Shown in pieces: positions 13,736 to 20,364 of a stretch of DNA of 24,695 nucleotides. The translations under genes were made by a program, and so were the position numbers. Below the pieces are notes generated by a model, which saw nothing but the letters and a program-made list of their open reading frames with translations, had not been told where the DNA came from and searched no databases. This DNA is from a virus, in the IMG/VR virus record IMGVR_UViG_3300042566_000967, positions 1 through 24,695 of that record; one strand, written 5' to 3'. Numbering within the stretch: the stretch's first letter is position 1; every line of letters starts with the position of its first letter.

Positions 13736-14421
13736 AACTATCACCAACTATTGAAGTAGACACGTTTTTAACAGAACAAGAAACAAATCAACTTGCCGCA
13801 TTGGTGTATGCGCAATCAGTGGCAAAATCTGACATTGGTAATTATACAGATTCGGGTAAAGATGGAAAACACAAAGGCAAAAAAATTGCAACATTTTATG
13901 ACACTGATGTTGATACATTGTATGAAGTACTAGATATTATTTTGCCTAAATTAAATCATGTTTTTGGATATCAACCCATCATCGAAGATTTACACATTTT
14001 GGAATCTAACATACCTTACATGATACACAATGATTTTACATCAAATCATAATTTGACTCCTCGAACAGTTGAATGGCTGAACAGTCATTTGCCAGAGTAT
14101 ACAATCATTATACCAATTGAAACTTACAACAGCATCACTGTTATTTTTGACGAGTCTTACAAAACAAACGATTTTGAACAATTTAAAAAAGAATATACTG
14201 GAGATCTCTCAATTAAATTAGACAAACGGTTTATAATGAACAATCTAACACATTTAAATCCAAAAGATTTACGTTATTTAACTTTGCATTCAACACACAA
14301 ATGGAACAAAGGTGCAATGTTTGCAGTAGATCGACGATATTACCATTGTAGTGATAATTTTATAAAAAAAGATATAGAGTATAAAAAAGCCATAGTGATT
14401 CGAACTGTGACAAAAATATAA
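13732..14421 (+). CDS. 2OG-Fe(II) oxygenase-like protein
   Basis: 229 aa. MIHNDFT (His99, Asp101) fits the HxD of the iron-binding facial triad, and YYHCSDN (His205) is a good distal histidine. AIVIRTVT (Arg224) fits the 2-oxoglutarate-binding arginine, on the last strand. Between them YTIIIPIETYNSITVIFD and GAMFAVDRRYY provide the expected jelly-roll strands. Members hydroxylate or demethylate proteins, nucleic acids or small molecules. The identification is by motif order; overall similarity cannot be measured here. It is coupled by ATGA to the radical SAM gene, and its stop overlaps the uvsW start by one base. Base use is more A/T-rich than in uvsW, which may mean separate ancestry. Confidence 0.62.
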   Translation: MKLSPTIEVDTFLTEQETNQLAALVYAQSVAKSDIGNYTDSGKDGKHKGKKIATFYDTDVDTLYEVLDIILPKLNHVFGYQPIIEDLHILESNIPYMIHNDFTSNHNLTPRTVEWLNSHLPEYTIIIPIETYNSITVIFDESYKTNDFEQFKKEYTGDLSIKLDKRFIMNNLTHLNPKDLRYLTLHSTHKWNKGAMFAVDRRYYHCSDNFIKKDIEYKKAIVIRTVTKI

Positions 14422-15890
14422 TGCCATACTGTACCATACAAATTCGAGATGAAGTAAACATCAAGATTGAAGGCCTGGACTTGGATGCTCGCAAGGCTTT
14501 GGTCAATGCGTTCAAGTATGATGTGCCTTATGCAAGATACTTGCCAGCAGTAAGGCTGGGTCGGTGGGACGGCAAAGTCAGTTACTTCCAACTAGGCGGC
14601 AGCACATACACCAATTTGTTGCCAGAGATCATGCCCATCTTGGAACGCTACAACTATGACATTGAATTGGATGACCAAAGAGAATACTCTACTGTATTTG
14701 AGTTTGCTCAAGTCACAGAACAAACATTTGCACACAAGACTTGGCCCAAAGGACATCCTGCAGAAGGGCAACCTATCCTGTTGCGTGACTACCAAGTAGA
14801 GATTGTGAACAACTTTTTGACCAATCCACAATGCATACAAGAAGTGGCCACAGGTGCAGGCAAAACAATCATGACAGCGGCATTGAGTGCCTCCGTAGAG
14901 CCATATGGCAGGTCCATTGTGATTGTGCCCAACAAGAGTTTAGTCACACAAACTGAAAAAGACTATGTTAATCTTGGCTTGGATGTGGGCGTTTACTTTG
15001 GTGACAGAAAAGAACACGGGCACACACATACCATCTGCACTTGGCAGAGTCTAAATGTATTGCTGAAGAATACTAAAGCAGGCATAGGTGAGGCAACCAT
15101 ACAGGACTTTATTGAAGATGTGGTATGTGTGATGGTAGACGAAGTACACATGGCCAAAGCAGATGCGCTCAAAACTCTGCTCACAAGCGTAATGGCTAGA
15201 GTGCCAATTCGCTGGGGATTGACCGGAACTGTGCCCAAAGAGAAGTTTGAAAGCCAGGCCCTGTTGGTGAGCCTGGGTCCTGTGATCAGCAAGCTGAGTG
15301 CTAACGAACTACAACAACAAGGCGTGCTGGCACAGTGCCATGTGAACATTGTGCAGTTGCAGGATCACGTGGAGTATTCCGACTACCAAAACGAGCTTAA
15401 ATACTTGTTGGAAGAGTCAGGCAGGCTGGATGCCATGAGCGAACTCATACGCCATGTAAATGAAACAGGCAACACCCTAGTGCTGGTTGATCGCACCGAA
15501 TGTGGTCGTCAATTGGTAGAGCGACTGGGCGAACGTGCTGTTTTTGTGTCAGGCGCAACCAAAGCAAAAGATAGACAAGACGAATATGACGAAGTGGCGG
15601 ACAGCACTGATAAGATTATTGTGGCTACCTATGGTGTTGCCGCTGTGGGTATTAATATCCCTAGGATTTTTAATTTGGTTCTTGTGGAACCAGGGAAAAG
15701 TTTTGTCCGCGTTATTCAAAGCATTGGACGCGGGATAAGAAAAGCAGAAGACAAAGAGCATGTTCAAATCTGGGACATAACTTCGACTTGTAAATTTGCC
15801 AAGCGCCATTTGACCAAGCGCAAACAATTCTACAAAGAAGCCAACTATCCGTTTACTCAAGAAAAACTTGAGTGGATGAAGATAAAATAG
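14421..15890 (+). CDS. uvsW: UvsW-type recombination DNA/RNA helicase
   Basis: 489 aa (T4 UvsW is about 503). An N-terminal DNA-binding domain (about 1-115) includes RLGRWDGKVSYF. The SF2 motor follows: LLRDYQ Q-like motif (120-125), Walker A ATGAGKT (143-149), DEVH (240-243), LTGT (267-270), motif IV/V LVLVDRTECGRQLVERL and ATYGVAAVGINIP, and motif VI QSIGRGIRK. In T4 UvsW unwinds D-loops, R-loops and stalled forks and helps shift from origin-dependent to recombination-dependent replication. Here it is transcribed with the radical SAM and oxygenase genes from L1 (TAATG overlap), and the L2 promoter begins right after its stop. All the main helicase motifs are intact. Confidence 0.93.
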   Translation: MPYCTIQIRDEVNIKIEGLDLDARKALVNAFKYDVPYARYLPAVRLGRWDGKVSYFQLGGSTYTNLLPEIMPILERYNYDIELDDQREYSTVFEFAQVTEQTFAHKTWPKGHPAEGQPILLRDYQVEIVNNFLTNPQCIQEVATGAGKTIMTAALSASVEPYGRSIVIVPNKSLVTQTEKDYVNLGLDVGVYFGDRKEHGHTHTICTWQSLNVLLKNTKAGIGEATIQDFIEDVVCVMVDEVHMAKADALKTLLTSVMARVPIRWGLTGTVPKEKFESQALLVSLGPVISKLSANELQQQGVLAQCHVNIVQLQDHVEYSDYQNELKYLLEESGRLDAMSELIRHVNETGNTLVLVDRTECGRQLVERLGERAVFVSGATKAKDRQDEYDEVADSTDKIIVATYGVAAVGINIPRIFNLVLVEPGKSFVRVIQSIGRGIRKAEDKEHVQIWDITSTCKFAKRHLTKRKQFYKEANYPFTQEKLEWMKIK

Positions 15891-15919
15891 TTGACTTTTC
15901 TATTAGATCTCTATATACT
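15891..15919 (+). promoter_or_regulatory. leaderless-type promoter L2
   Basis: TTGACT (15891-15896), 17-base spacer, TATACT (15914-15919), then 6 bases to the ATG at 15926. The -35 starts one base after the uvsW stop codon. The predicted +1 is at the A of the ATG. Confidence 0.75.
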
Positions 15920-15925
15920 ACAAAC

Positions 15926-16426
15926 ATGAGAATACTTACCCTAGACAATGCTACATACGATTTAGATCACCTGCCTGAAGAAGTAGATGACATGCGTTTT
16001 GCTATATTGGACAATTCAAATCCTGCAGATCCTGACTATCATTTTATACCATTGATCTTCTTGGAGAGCTTTAATGCTCCTGCTCTTGTGTTGCGCATAG
16101 GCGAGCACACTATAAAGATGCCCATGGATTGGCAGATACTAATTGGCGAACCTGACGTTGGAGACTTGGAAGTGCTACCACTTACATCAATCAACGATCG
16201 TGGGTTCAAAGTATTCCAGTTCAATCCATTGACTAGTTTCCGTCCTAGTTTCCCTGACATTGAAATCCTGGATGTCTATCACGAAGTCAGCTGGTATGCG
16301 CCCAAACTCAAGAATGGTCAACTGCTGGCTGTGCCTGTGAGTGAAGGTGCGGATCCTGACTGTGTGTACTTTGTCAAAGACGTCAGCCGCAATTGTGAGA
16401 TTGTGGACTACAATAAAGCGTGGTAG
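15926..16426 (+). CDS. conserved-looking phage protein, 166 aa
   Basis: 166 aa from the ATG at 15926 (an upstream in-frame ATG at 15872 lies inside uvsW and before the promoter, so it is rejected). MRILTLDNATYDLDHLPEEV is followed by FIPLIFLESFNAPALVLRIG, MPMDWQILIG and FNPLTSFRPSFPDIEILDVY. No cysteine pattern, signal peptide or membrane segment is seen. It is acidic, with a beta-rich composition. It has its own promoter and probably a leaderless mRNA. It opens the run of small replication-region genes that reaches to about 19947. I do not recognise a domain; I recall similar proteins in T4-like aquatic phages but cannot confirm it. Confidence 0.8.
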   Translation: MRILTLDNATYDLDHLPEEVDDMRFAILDNSNPADPDYHFIPLIFLESFNAPALVLRIGEHTIKMPMDWQILIGEPDVGDLEVLPLTSINDRGFKVFQFNPLTSFRPSFPDIEILDVYHEVSWYAPKLKNGQLLAVPVSEGADPDCVYFVKDVSRNCEIVDYNKAW

Positions 16427-16427
16427 T

Positions 16428-16574
16428 ATGCCCTACACTGAACCTGAAATGTTTGAAATCATCAATAGACTGGCCAGAGTATATCTGGAAAGTTATCCCA
16501 ACGATCGCGAAGGCCTAGAGCGGTTCTTACGTTGGGCACACCTACAATATGGCTACCAGTATGGGCAGTCTTAA
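16428..16574 (+). CDS. 48-aa phage protein
   Basis: ATG at 16428, two bases after the preceding stop. The 48-aa product begins MPYTEPEMFEIINRLARVYL and continues ESYPNDREGLERFLRWAHLQYGYQYGQS, predicted as two amphipathic helices. A longer in-frame reading back to 16341 overlaps the previous gene and is rejected. It overlaps the next gene by 26 bases. Unknown function, but the dense packing and helix pattern support it. Confidence 0.65.
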   Translation: MPYTEPEMFEIINRLARVYLESYPNDREGLERFLRWAHLQYGYQYGQS

Positions 16575-16863
16575 GCCGGGTGCCACATACATCTACGAAC
16601 GCAACGGTAATGAAGTGTATGCTCGTGAGTTTGGTGCTGACCCTGCTGACCGTGTGCTGGTTGGACATGGATATGACCCTGTGACTGGGCATAAAATAGA
16701 CTACGATAAAAGAACCAGCGACGGCCGGCCATTGCATGATCACCTAATGGAGGACAAACTGTGGGGCGAAATTCGGCGAGCTGCTCGAACCAATCCCACT
16801 TTACAAGACGCACTAGAACGTGCTATAATGATTTACAAACTGACCAAAACCGATGAGCGATAA
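16549..16863 (+). CDS. conserved-looking phage protein, 104 aa
   Basis: 104 aa from 16549, or 100 aa if the ATG at 16561 (MGSLKPGATYIYERNG) is used, which I think likelier because that N-terminus begins the recognisable fold. It has a beta-rich first half (GATYIYERNGNEVYAREFG) and a helical second half (LHDHLMEDKLWGEIRRAARTNP and LQDALERAIMIYKLTK). DGRPLHDHLMEDKLW is a distinctive motif that I associate with T4-like cyanophage hypotheticals. Its stop overlaps the next start by 11 bases. Function unknown. Confidence 0.72.
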   Translation: MATSMGSLKPGATYIYERNGNEVYAREFGADPADRVLVGHGYDPVTGHKIDYDKRTSDGRPLHDHLMEDKLWGEIRRAARTNPTLQDALERAIMIYKLTKTDER

Positions 16864-17299
16864 ACTGACCATTGCTAATGAGATGAAGATGTTTGACCGC
16901 AAGGTTAGATCATTCTATGACGATCTCACCGCAGAAGAAAAGAAAAAGTTTTCAAACTATCTCATGATACGTTGGGGTTCAGCAGTAGAAGGTTCAAGAG
17001 AACTGCAAGAGTTTTATGTGATTGCCACTAACGAACGATTGAACAAACACTTCTTCAATGTAAGCAAACATCCAAAACTGCAATGGCTCATGGCTACGTC
17101 AGTGAGTCCAGACTTAGGCAGTCAAAGACATCCTTGGATTGCTCCCAAGAAAAAACAAGCTGGCCTTAGCGCCAAACGCAAAGCACTGATGGCAATGTAT
17201 CCACACTACAAAGATGATGAAATAGAAGTAATGATGCAGATTGTGTCAGACAAAGAAATTAAACAATACTCAAAAGACTCTGGCGACGATCCCAAATGA
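16853..17299 (+). CDS. probable clamp-loader A subunit (gp62-like)
   Basis: 148 aa. It is a helical protein with SFYDDLTAEEKKKFSNYLMIRWGSAVEG, VIATNERLNKHFFNVSKHPKLQWLMATSVSPDLGSQRHPWI and KRKALMAMYPHYKDDEIEVMM. This pattern resembles the short 'clamp loader A subunit' proteins of T4-like aquatic phages. In these the LMA...VPRGKRYGKWAK segment of T4 gp62 is represented by WLMATSVSPDLGSQRHPWI. It is about 40 residues shorter than T4 gp62. If correct, it would bridge a gp44-type ATPase to load the sliding clamp. No gp44 or gp45 is in the window. The alternative is an unrelated replication accessory. It overlaps the next gene as ATGA. Confidence 0.55.
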   Translation: MSDKLTIANEMKMFDRKVRSFYDDLTAEEKKKFSNYLMIRWGSAVEGSRELQEFYVIATNERLNKHFFNVSKHPKLQWLMATSVSPDLGSQRHPWIAPKKKQAGLSAKRKALMAMYPHYKDDEIEVMMQIVSDKEIKQYSKDSGDDPK

Positions 17300-17967
17300 C
17301 ACAATGTCAATTCTGCAAAAAAGACTTTGCTCGAGAAACCAGTCTAGCAGTGCATGTGTGCGAGCAGAAAAAACGTAGACAAGAGCGTAGTGAACGTGGT
17401 GTGGAACTGGGCTTTCAAGCCTACATACGTTTCTATGAGATGAGCCAAGGCAGTGCCAAACTCAAAACGTTTGATGACTTTGCTGACTCGCCTTACTATC
17501 GCGGCTTTGTGAAGTTTGGACGCTATTGTGTGAGCACAAAAACTATCAATCCCAAACAGTTTCTTGAGTGGCTGTTGAAGAACAACAAAAAGATTGATCG
17601 TTGGGCAAGTGATCAACTGTACACAGAATATCTCATACAGCATTTGCCCGTGGAGAATGTGAACGATGCACTGGCACGAGCAGTGGAGTTTGGCATGGAC
17701 TGGGCAGAAAAAAATTCAGCACAACCGCAGGACTGTTTGAGATACGGCAGTACCGCAGCCATGTGCTATGCAGTCACAACAGGTAGGATATCACCTTGGG
17801 TGATTTACAATTCAGAGTCAGGGCAACAGTTCTTGGGCGAACTCTCTCCTGATCAGATCAGCATGGTATGGCCCTACATTGACTCAGATATATGGCAGAA
17901 AAAGTTTCACAACTACCCTGCTGATCAAGAGTATGCAAAAGACATATTGAGCAAGGCAGGTTGGTAA
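17296..17967 (+). CDS. zinc-finger phage protein, 223 aa
   Basis: 223 aa. The N-terminus CQFCKKDFARETSLAVHVCEQ has Cys4, Cys7, His20 and Cys22, a C2HC variant of the C2H2 finger. A strongly basic stretch KKRRQERSER follows (25-34). The rest is helical without known motifs (GFQAYIRFYEMSQG, FLEWLLKNNKKIDRWASDQLY). The finger and basic tail suggest nucleic acid binding. It is coupled by ATGA to the clamp-loader-like gene and is followed after one base by a membrane protein. No catalytic motif is seen. Function unknown, possibly a replication or transcription accessory. Confidence 0.72.
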   Translation: MTQCQFCKKDFARETSLAVHVCEQKKRRQERSERGVELGFQAYIRFYEMSQGSAKLKTFDDFADSPYYRGFVKFGRYCVSTKTINPKQFLEWLLKNNKKIDRWASDQLYTEYLIQHLPVENVNDALARAVEFGMDWAEKNSAQPQDCLRYGSTAAMCYAVTTGRISPWVIYNSESGQQFLGELSPDQISMVWPYIDSDIWQKKFHNYPADQEYAKDILSKAGW

Positions 17968-17968
17968 C

Positions 17969-18337
17969 ATGGCAACAGTGATATTTTTAACACTCATACT
18001 CCTACAGATCAAACACTGGTACATTGACTTTGTGGATCAGAGCATGGCAGAAGTCAATCACAAAGGCCAATACGGACACTGGCTGGGCATGCGGCACAGT
18101 CTCAAACAGGGCATTGGCACAGCCCTATGTGTTGGGTGTGTGTTAGGCCCTGTATACTGGGCCGCCAGCATAATGATGGGTGTGATAGATGCTGTGCTAC
18201 ATTATCACATTGACTGGGCCAAGATGAACTGGGGCAATAGAGACCTTCAGAATCCCAGCTTCTGGGCACACTTGGGTCTAGATCAGATGGCACATCAGTT
18301 GACTTACATTGGCCTTGTGGCTATAATTGCATTATGA
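17969..18337 (+). CDS. DUF3307-like membrane protein
   Basis: 122 aa. It starts with a hydrophobic helix (VIFLTLILLQI), then KHWYIDFVDQ (H16), YGHWLGMRHSLKQGIGTALCV, a second hydrophobic block (TALCVGCVLGPVYWAASIMMG), DAVLHYHIDWAKMNWG and a C-terminal segment DQMAHQLTYIGLVAIIAL. The spaced histidines near D residues (HW-D, HS, HYHID, DQMAHQ) in a membrane setting match DUF3307 as I know it. Function of that family is unknown; a metal-dependent membrane enzyme is an inference. It is coupled to the next gene by ATGA. Confidence 0.65.
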   Translation: MATVIFLTLILLQIKHWYIDFVDQSMAEVNHKGQYGHWLGMRHSLKQGIGTALCVGCVLGPVYWAASIMMGVIDAVLHYHIDWAKMNWGNRDLQNPSFWAHLGLDQMAHQLTYIGLVAIIAL

Positions 18338-18693
18338 TTAGAAATATTAGCGGCAGCAAATACATTCAAGTATCAGGTGGCATGTCTACCAATCCATACA
18401 TCAGCCCAGGTGCCAGCGGTGCAGGCATGGTGCGATGGAGTCCCAGCATGAACTGTTTGGAAATTAATGATGGCAACTCCTGGCAACAGCTTCACTCATC
18501 ACATCCTATGATTTCACTCTCATCAGACGCCGAAACCCTGTTGGACTGGGCACGAGCCAAGCGTGATGAAGAATGGCGCATTGCTGCCATGGCGGCCAAG
18601 CATCCCACAGTGGCAGATGCCTTGGCAGCAGTTGAACTGGCCAAAGAAAAACTGCAAGTTGTGACTGCACTTTGTGATACTGATTCAAAATGA
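18334..18693 (+). CDS. conserved-looking phage protein, possibly structural, 119 aa
   Basis: 119 aa. The first half is glycine/serine-rich and beta-like (SKYIQVSGGMSTNPYISPGASGAGMVRWSPSMNCLEINDGNSWQQL). The second half is a long helix (ETLLDWARAKRDEEWRIAAM, then AALAAVELAKEKLQVVTALC-type). The beta part ending in EINDGNSWQQL resembles the repeated 'v.dG..W..l' units of tail-fiber or decoration proteins. No family is recognised. It sits between DUF3307-like and SGNH-like genes with ATGA overlaps at both ends. Confidence 0.68.
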   Translation: MIRNISGSKYIQVSGGMSTNPYISPGASGAGMVRWSPSMNCLEINDGNSWQQLHSSHPMISLSSDAETLLDWARAKRDEEWRIAAMAAKHPTVADALAAVELAKEKLQVVTALCDTDSK

Positions 18694-19385
18694 TTGTTTA
18701 TAGCAACAGCGATAGTTACGGAGTGATGAGTACAGGATTGCGATACTCTGAATTTTTAGCACAATCACTAAATGCAACGTCTGTCAATGGTGGCAAAGAA
18801 GGCAGTTGTAATCAAAGAATATTCAGAACTACTGTTAGAGACTTGTTAAAATTGCGACAGCAAACTGATGAACCTATTTTGTGTTTGTTATGTCTTGGAT
18901 CATTGATTAGAGGCGAATGGTGGAATGAAGCAAAACTTCCGCTACCAAATGAAACAGACGGGCATTTTGAAAGTTTTCAAATACACGGAGTTGATTCCCT
19001 TGCCCATCCTGCTTGTGCTTATATGGATCAATGGTATAGAGTATATAATGATGAAGCAGTTCAAACTGATCTAATGTTGCAATTGACTTTGTTGACATCT
19101 TGGCTAACAACTAATAAAATTGAGTACATTATTTTTTCTGGTAACAACATTACATACAAGAAGATAGATTATAATGATATTTTTATAAAAGATTTTGCAA
19201 CGCCAATCTTTGCTGATCAAAGTATTTTTGATCTAAACAATTTTTCATTTGTAAAATTCTGCCTAGAGCAAGGACATATACCGTTTGATTATGACAAATG
19301 GAAAGAGCATGGCCATCATGGCGAATCTGCTCATAGAAATTTTGCAAACTTTTTGTTAAAATATTATCATGAGCGCAGACATTGA
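18690..19385 (+). CDS. SGNH-hydrolase-like protein (DUF6071-like)
   Basis: 231 aa. SNSDSYG (5-11) fits the block I nucleophile region of SGNH hydrolases. NGGKEGSCNQRI (33-44) fits block II. FSGNNIT (about 149-155) fits block III with its Gly-x-Asn. HGHHGESAHRNFANFLL near the C-terminus (about 208-224) fits the block V histidine region. SGNH enzymes are esterases and acyl-hydrolases, so acyl editing of a glycan is possible. The region is distinctly A/T-rich compared with both neighbours, hinting at a separate origin. It overlaps the next gene by 17 bases. An alternative is a non-catalytic member, as the GDS motif is not standard. Confidence 0.65.
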   Translation: MIVYSNSDSYGVMSTGLRYSEFLAQSLNATSVNGGKEGSCNQRIFRTTVRDLLKLRQQTDEPILCLLCLGSLIRGEWWNEAKLPLPNETDGHFESFQIHGVDSLAHPACAYMDQWYRVYNDEAVQTDLMLQLTLLTSWLTTNKIEYIIFSGNNITYKKIDYNDIFIKDFATPIFADQSIFDLNNFSFVKFCLEQGHIPFDYDKWKEHGHHGESAHRNFANFLLKYYHERRH

Positions 19386-19947
19386 CATCGATGTGCCGGA
19401 CAGAACGGCTGTGTTGAAACTGATTCAGCACACTGCCGCACGGCAACTGCATCAAGGTCAAGTGCGTAAGCACAATTCAGGCATTTATGTCACAGACATT
19501 CCTAGAGACATACCCAATGGCTGTGCAGCCATAGACTATGAGTCAGCAGAACAGCGTGGATACTTCAAGATAGACCTGTTGAACATGAGTGTGTATCAGT
19601 TGATCCGTGACCCTGCACACTATGCGGCTATGCTGGCAGCCGCGCCGCCATGGCAGAGACTGTGGACTGATACTGCCTGGGCCAGTCAACTGGTGCATGT
19701 GGGCAATTACGCAGATTTAATGGCGTCAATGCGGCCAGATTCCGTACCTAGAATGGCAGCATTTATTTCAGTTATCCGTCCGGGCAAAGCACACTTGCAA
19801 AATCGTCCTTGGACTGAAGTGTTTGCTGAAGTATGGAACGGAGATGATTCACGTGGATACACATTTAAGAAAAGCCACGCAGTTTCCTACGCGGCCCTTG
19901 TTGCCCTACACATGAACTTGCTCAATCAAGACGCCGCACAAGTGTAA
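19369..19947 (+). CDS. miniature DnaE-like (Pol III alpha-like) protein
   Basis: 192 aa against more than 1,100 for a bacterial alpha subunit. Four segments match DnaE landmarks in order. SADIDIDVPDR (2-12) resembles the PDIDxDF strand that carries two catalytic aspartates. HNSGIYVTDIP (35-45) resembles the HxxGVVI segment. RGYFKIDLLNMSVYQLI (63-79) resembles GLVKxDFLGLxTLTxI. MRPDSVPRMAAFISVIRPG (121-139) with YTFKKSHAVSYAALVALHMN (164-182) resembles the DLxAxxALxRPG and FNKSHAxAYAxxxY pair. PHP, OB, most of the palm and the third catalytic aspartate region are absent. It may be a decoy, a primer or clamp interactor, or a non-catalytic relic. Its end converges with a leftward gene (26-base overlap). 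Confidence 0.68.
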   Translation: MSADIDIDVPDRTAVLKLIQHTAARQLHQGQVRKHNSGIYVTDIPRDIPNGCAAIDYESAEQRGYFKIDLLNMSVYQLIRDPAHYAAMLAAAPPWQRLWTDTAWASQLVHVGNYADLMASMRPDSVPRMAAFISVIRPGKAHLQNRPWTEVFAEVWNGDDSRGYTFKKSHAVSYAALVALHMNLLNQDAAQV

Positions 19948-20299
19948 TTGATTTTCGCTTGGTTTTCTTGCGAGCAATGTCCATCAAACTGCAAGCTGGA
20001 CCGTGTAAAATTTCAAGATCTTTGTTGGAGAATGTGCGCAGTGTAGGGCGAAACTTGTCCCACTCACCACGCAAAAATATGTTTATGGGTATGCTTCTAT
20101 TGCTTTCCCACCACCAGGTGGCTGCCAGTTCTAGGTATTCTAGTTTGGCGTCTTGAGTTAGCACAGCACCAAAATCGTAGATGGTTGTGACAGCATCGTC
20201 TTTGTTTTGTACTACACCCACGTATTCTTCATTGGCGTACACACACAGCGTTATAAACGGATATTTTATTGCTAGTTTTTGAAATATATCATTGCCCAT
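19922..20299 (-). CDS. conserved-looking phage protein, leftward, 125 aa
   Basis: 125 aa. KYPFITLCVYANEEYVGVVQNKDDAVTTIYDFGAVL is an SH3- or PilZ-like beta segment. LELAATWWWESNRSIPINIFLRGEWDKFRP is a distinctive tryptophan-rich motif, followed by a basic C-terminus (ARKKTKRKSITLVRRL). It is the only leftward gene in region 3, converging on the DnaE-like gene and diverging from the structural gene at 20365. The tail suggests nucleic acid contact. No family is recognised. I recall very similar proteins in T4-like aquatic phages with the same WWWESNRSIPINIFL core, but cannot verify this. Confidence 0.72.
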   Translation of the reverse strand: MGNDIFQKLAIKYPFITLCVYANEEYVGVVQNKDDAVTTIYDFGAVLTQDAKLEYLELAATWWWESNRSIPINIFLRGEWDKFRPTLRTFSNKDLEILHGPACSLMDIARKKTKRKSITLVRRLD

Positions 20300-20310
20300 C
20301 GGTTGTACTT

Positions 20311-20361
20311 ATGGCCGGTAAAGATTGGTTAAAAAAAGCATTACCAAATCTTGGTAAATAG
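20311..20361 (+). CDS. possible 16-aa peptide in the divergent gap
   Basis: ATG at 20311 to TAG at 20359 encodes MAGKDWLKKALPNLGK, a basic amphipathic peptide. No ribosome-binding site precedes it, and it shares its bases with a small inverted repeat. It could be a chance reading frame, a leader peptide, or the remnant of a longer basic phage protein. Support is weak. Confidence 0.2.
   Translation: MAGKDWLKKALPNLGK
20341..20357. repeat. TTACCAA-atc-TTGGTAA inverted repeat
   Basis: Perfect 7-bp arms around 3 bases, in the 65-base gap between the divergent genes starting at 20299 and 20365. On the minus strand it is followed within three bases by seven T residues (plus-strand A-run 20331-20337), so it could act as a weak leftward attenuator or as an operator. 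No obvious promoter box is seen in this gap. Confidence 0.4.
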
Positions 20362-20364
20362 TAG

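Noticed and set aside
13732-14421. Reading the oxygenase-like protein as a glycosyltransferase or methyltransferase
   Set aside because: It has no DxD with the usual context and no SAM-binding glycine loop; the HxD...H...R order fits the 2OG-Fe fold better.
14993-15349. 118-codon antisense frame inside uvsW
   Set aside because: The opposite strand carries intact helicase motifs; the translation is cysteine/serine/threonine-rich and looks like a shadow.
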